Source: Anaerolinea thermophila (GTDB lineage Bacteria; Chloroflexota; Anaerolineae; Anaerolineales; Villigracilaceae). Taken from it: a stretch of 9,072 nucleotides of DNA. Below the pieces are notes generated by a model that saw only the letters and a list, made by a program, of their open reading frames with translations, was not told where the DNA came from and did not search any database. Location of the stretch: the NCBI GenBank assembly GCA_022729775.1, contig DZBA01000122.1, positions 1-9,072 of the forward strand, in the 5' to 3' direction. This document shows positions 1-6,600 of this stretch, piece after piece (position 1 is the stretch's first letter; each line of letters starts with the position of its first letter). The translations under genes and the position numbers were made by a program.

Positions 1-678
1 CGCGTTGAACTCGCCCGCGTCGGTCATGTTGAAGGTGTCGTTTCCAGCCGTGCCGTTGACCGTGTCGCTGCCGCCGCTGCCGATGATGGCTTCGAAGCCG
101 GTGTAGCTGGTCAAGCCGGTTGCCGCGCCGCCGAGGGTGACGAAGACCGGGGTCGGGGCGTAGCCGCTGTAATCGAGCGTATCCGCGCCCGCACCCGCCT
201 GGATGTTCTCGAAGGAGGCGAAGAAGATCCCGTTCACGGCAAAGCCAGCGGAAGTCATGGCGTAGGTGTCGCCCGCGTCGCGTCCAATCAAGGTGTCGCT
301 GACGGCTGAGCCGGTGATGTTCTCGAAGCCAGCAAAGGATTCAAGACCGGTGGCGGTGACGTTTTGCAGGTCAACCTCAACCGCAGAGCCGTAAGTGGCG
401 TAGGTCAGGGTGTCCGCTCCGCCGAGCGCGTCAATGTTCTCGAAGGAGGTGAAGAGAATGCCGCCAATGTTGAAGCCCGCCGGGGTCATCAAGAAGGTGT
501 CGTTACCGCTTGTTCCGTTCACAAGGTCGGAATTCGCCGAGCCGCTGATGGTCTCGAACCCGGTGAAGGAGGTGATGTCCGTCGCGGAGTGGTCTTCCAA
601 ATTCACTGTGACCGGTGTGGCATAGCCCGCGTAGGTCAGGATGTCCGCGCCCGCGCCGCCCGCGAGATTCTCGAAGGA
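1..678 (-). repeat. 77-residue tandem repeats (exact 231-bp period), about 2.9 copies
   Basis: SFEN begins at 678, 447 and 216, two intervals of exactly 231 bp. Each unit reads SFENxxxxGGADTLxYxxYxx, V.V.L, ATxxxSFxGFExIxGS, SDxxxGxxGxDTxxMTxAGF, then GIxFxSFEN of the next copy. Copies 1 (678-448) and 2 (447-217) are complete, and the third is cut by the window edge after 72 residues. A degenerate unit of 88 residues precedes them (from about 942). The unit looks like a condensed fusion of the DYS-VNL-ATG strand set with the W/F unit, with Met replacing the aromatic region (LMT, AMT, NMT). The array may continue beyond position 1. Confidence 0.88.
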
Positions 679-3600
679 AGTGAATGTCATGCTTCTGGTC
701 GTGGTGGAGACCGTTCCCGCGTTCAGCCCGGTGACGGTGAAGGTTTCCGCGTTGACAGAGCCGGTCAGCGTGTCGGAGAAGATCGTGCCTTCGAGGTGGT
801 TCATGTTGTCGAAGGTTCCGCTCATGCCAAAGATAGCGCCCTTCATGCCATCCGCCGTGCCGTTGCCAGAGAGGATGACATTGGCAGCCGCCGCAAAGCC
901 GAAGAGGTCAAGCACATCCGCGCCTGCGCCGCCGTTGATGCTGGTGAAGACGGAGGCTTCGGTCAGGTGGAAGGTATCCACAGCCGCGCCACCGATGAGC
1001 GCTTCAAAGGATGTGTAGGTAAGCGTGTTCGCGCCGATGGACGGGTTGCTGTATTCGCGCGCATCCACGTCCCAATCTGCCGCCTCGTCCCAACCGGTCA
1101 AACTGTCGGTGAGGGTCGTGCCGATGAGAATTTCCACGTTGGCAAAGTCGCCGCTGGCTTCGGTTCCGTTGAAACCGTCAGTCGCGCCCTGACCGGTGAG
1201 GGTCACATGGCGGGCGGTAGTGTACGCGCTGTAGTTGACCGTGTCATCGCCTGCGCCGCCGTCCATTGTTCCGTTGATCTTGCCGTTATTTTGGAAGACG
1301 AAGAAGTCATCCGCGCTGCCGCCGATGAAGTTCTCGACGTTGATATTGGTGGACACCAAAGACGTGCCATCCGTGACGGTGATGGTCGTCGCGCCAAAGG
1401 TGAAGGTCAGGCTGTCCGCAAGGGCAGAGAAGTCCAGCGTGTCGTTGCCTTCGCCCGCAAGTTCGTAGATGATATCGTCGCCCCAGCCCGCGCTGAAGAC
1501 GTAGGTATCGTTGCCTTTGTGACCGTAGATGTCGTCATCTGTCGAGCCGCTGATGAGGATGTTGTCGTTGTTATCGCCATGAATCTCGTTGCGGAAGGAA
1601 CCGCCGATGACGTTCTGGATGTTGTTGATGCCGTTCGCCAACTGCGCGTTGACGCCCGTCGCGGCTTTGGTCAGCAGGTTGATGTAGGTCGCCGCGCCGT
1701 AGTCGGTGTAGTCAAGCGTGTTGTTGCCCGCGCCGCCATCGAGGAAGGTTCCCGCGCCGCCGCCCGCAAGCGATCCGCCCGGACCGAAGTCGAAGACATC
1801 ATCGCCCGCGCCAGCCAACAGACGTTCCATGCCTGTTGCGGTGAAGATGAAGCCGTCCACCAAATCGGTGGCGGTCAAGCCGCTTGCGTCGAGGTTGAAG
1901 AGGTAATCATTAACCGCGTCTGTAAAGCGCAGCGTGTCAATCAAGGGGCTGCCGATGACATGCTCCAGCGCCGAGATGCCGCTGGGGACGCCGGTGGCTG
2001 CGCCGTTGATGAAGTCCACTGTGACCGCGCTGCCGTAGCCGCTGTAATCCAGCGTGTCCACGCCACCGCCACCATTCAGCGTGCCGCCGGTCGGCAGGGC
2101 ATAACTGCCGGTGAAGATGAACTGGTCGTCTGCCGTGCCGCCGATGAAGTGTTCGACGATGTTCGCGCCGTAATCCACTGAGCCAGCCGCGCCGCTGACG
2201 GTGAAGGCGGACAGGTCAAAGGTCAGGGAAGAAGTGACCGCGCTGAAGTCGAGCGTATCCGCGCCCGCCACGTCGGTCAGGGTGTCCGCGCCAAAACCAT
2301 CGCCAAAGAGGAAGGTATCGTCACCGAAGCCGCCGGTGAGGGTGTCATCCCCGCCGTTGCCAATGATAACGTTTTCGCCGGAATCGCCCACCAACAAGTC
2401 ATCCCCGGCGCCGCCCGTAATGTGGTGGATATCGTTCAACGCGCCGTTGATGTTTGTGGCATAAGGCGATGAGGTCAAGGGGTCGCTGTCCGCTTCGGCG
2501 TCCAGGACGATGGTGACCGGGGTAAGCCAGTCGCTGTAATCGAGCGTGTTAGCACCGCCGCCGCCGTTTACCGAGCCGGTTATCGAGGCATTATTTGAGA
2601 TGAAGAAGCGGTCATCTCCGGGTCCACCGTACAAGTGTGCAGTATTGCTGCCGGTGACGTAGAAGTCATCCGCATATTCGCCGCCGTACAGGCGGAGGAA
2701 ACCTTCAAAGGTGAGGGTAACGTATGCGCCAAACCAATAGTCGTAAGCCTCGAAGGAGTTGTTTGTTCCGTCCAACGTCCAGACATTATCGAAGTATTGC
2801 ATACCGGAGAGTTGGTCGCTGTTTTCGCTGGTGTCGCCGCTGCCGATGACGCGGTCAATTTCAAGGAAGTAAGCAACCACTGAAGCGCCGCCGATAACGC
2901 GGGTGACGGTTCCGCAGAATCCGTCTGTGCTGTTTAAGCATTCCGTTCCCCAGCCATACAAGTCGGTCAGGGCGACTTTGATTGCATCCAAATAGGCGGA
3001 GAAGTCGAGCGTATCCGTGCCAAGCCCGCCGAGCAGGTTGTAGTTCCAGACAGCGGTTCCGGTGAAGATAAAGGTGTCATCGCCCGCGCCGCCGCTCAGC
3101 CGCTCGAAACCGAAGAGTTCCATCGCGTGGCTGTTATACAGGTAACGCTCGCTACCGTCCATCTCGAAGTCGGCATCCACGTCCGCGCCGTAGAAGTAAT
3201 CCGCGCCGGAATTGGAGCCAATTGCCACATCCAAGTTGGTGAAGTAGTCGAGTTGAATGCCGTCCTCGCCCTCGGCGTACCCGGCAAAGCCGTCGGTTGC
3301 GCCGGTAGCGGTGACATGCACGTCCACCCATTGTGTGTCCGCGCTAAAGTCGAGGATGTCGCGTCCCGCGCCGCCATCCACGCTGCCGGAGAAGGCTGCG
3401 CCGATTTCAAACGCAAAGACATCCACGCCCGTGCCGCCCACCAGATTCTCCACAGCGGAGAAGGTGAAGGTCTCGCCCAATGCGGAGAGTTGATAGGAAG
3501 TCGCGGTGAAATTCCAGTCGGTATCCACATCCGCGCCGTAGAGCGTATCATCGCCCGCGCCGCCGAGTAAGGTGTTGAAGTTCTGGAAGCCGGTCAAGCC

Positions 3601-6600
3601 GGTGGCAGTCCCGTTGAAGCCATCCGCGCCCGCGCCGGTGAGGGTAACTTCCGCGTCGCCGGAATAGTCCGCGTAGGAGAGCGTATCCGCCGCGCCGCTT
3701 TCGCCGATGAGAATTTCAATCGAGGCAAACAGAAGTTCGCCGCTGCCGGATGTGTATTTGCCCGCGCCTGTGCCGGTCACAGACCAGACAGAATTCGCAG
3801 ACAAGCCTTTGAGCGAGTCATCGAAGGCGGAGCCGGTCAGCGTGTCCATGTTGAAGAATTCGATAGCGGAGTTTGTTTCCGTGCCATCAAAACCTTCCGC
3901 GTCATTGGAAGTCAAATCGAACGCGGCTGCGCCCGTGTACGCGGAGTAATCCAATGTGTCCGCGCCCGCGCCGCCTTGCAGTTTTTCGATTTCGCTGAAA
4001 TCGAACCAGCCCTCCACTGTGCCGTTCTTGGCACCAGTGACGGCAAATGTGCTGCCCGCGTCCATGCCTTGCAGGGTATCGTCGTTGGCGCTGCCGATGA
4101 TGGCTTCGATGTTGGTGAAGGTCCCGGTCAAGCCGGTGACTGTGTTGTTTTGCAGGTTCAGCGTGACCGCTGTGTCATACGCCGAGAAGTCGAAGGTGTC
4201 GTCATTCGCGCCGCCGTTCAGCGTGCCGGTGAAGGTTCCCGCGTCTACAAAGGCGAAGGTGTCCACGCCCGCGCCGCCGACCAAAATGTCGAAGTCAGAG
4301 AAGGTGAAGACGTGAGCGCTCGTGGTCAGGTAGGTGGATGTGTCGGTGAACGACCAAACGGTGGCATCGTCCTTGCCGGTCAGGGTGTCGGTTTGCGCGC
4401 TGCCAATCAAAACATCGAGATTGGTGAAGTTGCCGCCCAAGCCGTTCCCCACACCCGTAAAGCCATCCAGCGCGCCCAAGCCGGTGAGCGTGACGGAAAC
4501 GGGGTTGGTATAGATGGAGTAATCCAACGCGTCATCGCCGCTGTGACCGTCAATCAAACCGCCGTAGGTGTTGCCTTCAGCAATGACGAAGGAGTCATCG
4601 CCCGCGCTGCCGCGCAGGGTTTCGATATCAACGCCCGCGTAATCGAGCGTGTTGTTCAAGCCTTCAGTGACGTTGATGTTCGTGGAGACAGTGAAGTCCA
4701 CGCCGTTGGTCGCGCCGCTGAAGTCAAAGGTATCGTTGCCGCCGGAGTCGAGGACGGTGTCGTGTCCCCAGTTGTCGAGGAACGCGTAGGTATCGTCGCC
4801 GTCCGCGCCGTTGAGCAGGTTATCCGCGCCGTCGCCGGTGATGATGTCATCGCCTGAGCCGGTGAGGACGTTTTCAACATTGAAGATGGTGTCAGAGCCA
4901 AGCCCGCTGACCGTGTGCGCCGTCAGGTTCACGGTCAGGTTCACAGTCGCGTTCGATTCGTCGAATGTATCCACGCCGCCGCGCCCGTCGAAGTCATCGT
5001 TCCCAAGTCCGCCGCGCAGGGTGTTGTCACCCGCGTCGCCGTATAGGGTATCGTTCCCCGCGCCGCCGATCAGGTCGCGGATGTTGGTGACGCTGGTCGT
5101 GCCGGTGGCTGTGCCAGCCTCAAGGTCAATGCTGACATCGCCTGTCCACAGGCTGTAATCGAGCGTGTTGATCCCGCCGCCGCCGTCAATGTGACCCGCG
5201 CCGCCAGCCAGAGACTCGCCATTTTCAAAAGTGAACTTGTCATTATTGGAACCGCCGGTGAGCGTTTCCACATTGTTGCCGGTGAGGGTGACGCTGTTTG
5301 CGCCGCTGTTGACGGTGACGCCCGCCGCCGCAATGACAAAGGTCAGCGCGGTGGTGATGTTAGAGAAGTCGAGCTCATCATCCAGCCCGTCAAGATCAAA
5401 GACGAGGTCGCTGCCCCAGTTCATCAGGAAGATGAAGAGGTCATCGCCCAAGCCGCCGAGCAGGGTATCGTCGCCCGCGCCGCCATCGAGTTGGTCGTTG
5501 CCGTCGTTGCCGTTCAGCCAGTTGGCAAGCCCATCGCCGACGAGGGTGTCGTTGAAGAGCGAGCCAAGCACTCTTTCAACGCCAGAGACCGCGCCGGTCA
5601 GTCCGCCGAAGATGCCGGTGGCTGTGCCGGATGCGAGATTGACACTCGCGCTGGAGTCGTAATTCGAGTAATCCAGCAAGTCCGCGCCGCCCTGTCCGTT
5701 GATTTTGCCGGGGACGGTCACGCTGCCGTACAGCGCGAAGATGTCATCGCCCGCGCCGCCGAGGTATTCCAAGACCTGCGCGTTGGATGCCATGAATTTG
5801 AAGGTATCCACATCGCCGCCGCCGTGAATGTACTCGAAGCCGGAGAAGTCGAGGATGTTGGTGGAGGTGTATTGGTTGGTCAGCGCGTTGATGGTGAAGG
5901 TGGCAACCGCGTCCATGCCGGTGATGTGGTCATCGTTCGCGCCGGAGCCGAGGATGATTTCAACGTTATCGAAGCCAACGCCGAGGCTGAGTTCGGTTCC
6001 CGCGAAGCCATCCACTGAGCCAAGCGAGGTCAAGAGGACATCGCGTCCGCTGTTGTAGTTGCTGTAATCAATGGTATCGCTGCCCGCACCGCCATTCAGC
6101 GTGCCGGCAAGCGTGGCGTTATCGGCGAAGACGAAGGTATCGTCGCCCGTGCCGCCGATGAGGTTTTCGATGGACGTGCCGGAATTATTATGGGTAACGC
6201 TGTTACCAAAAGCGTCAGAGATGAAGAGGTCGCTCGCGCCAAGTTCAAAGGTCAAATCCACTGTCGCCGGGGCGATGCCGAGGAAGGCATTGCCGGAGAA
6301 GGAGATGGTGTCGTTGCCCTGACCCGCGAGTTCGATGATGGTGTCGTTGCCCCAATCATCGGGGAAGAGGTAGGTGTCATCGCCCAAGCCGCCGATGATG
6401 GTGTCATCGCCGCTGCCGCCGACGAGGATATTGTCGCCCGCGTCGCCGTATATAGTGCTTCCAGCCGTCGCGCTGCCAATCACGTTTTCGATGTTGAGAA
6501 CGCGCGCCAACGCTTCGCTTTCGATCAGGCTGGTCTGCCCGGTGACAAGGTTGATGCTGACCGCGCTCATATAAAGGCGGAAGTCGAAGGTGTCGTTGCC

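Noticed and set aside
1203..1397. Short minus-strand ORFs in other frames (1203-1397, 2580-2876, 3096-3551, 4656-4901, 5070-5339, 6252-6479, 7481-7711, 8700-8912)
   Set aside because: They overlap the continuous RTX frame in a shifted register and give Ser/Thr/Ala/Arg-rich sequence with no domain; they are shadows of the repeat coding sequence.
364..2181. A 605-residue plus-strand open frame, and similar ones at 3976-4857, 5191-6018, 6190-7407 and 7789-8985
   Set aside because: They lie codon-on-codon opposite the minus-strand gene; the products are Val/Arg/Ala/Glu-rich low-complexity with no recognisable domain, and the GC-rich Gly/Asp/Asn/Thr/Val codons of the real gene automatically give few antisense stops.
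2580..2990. Possible frameshift or foreign insertion in the Tyr/Trp/Phe-rich stretch
   Set aside because: The frame remains open and repeat landmarks (RVIGSG, LRLYGG, GGPGDDRFF) continue in register, so this is divergent repeat sequence, not a break.
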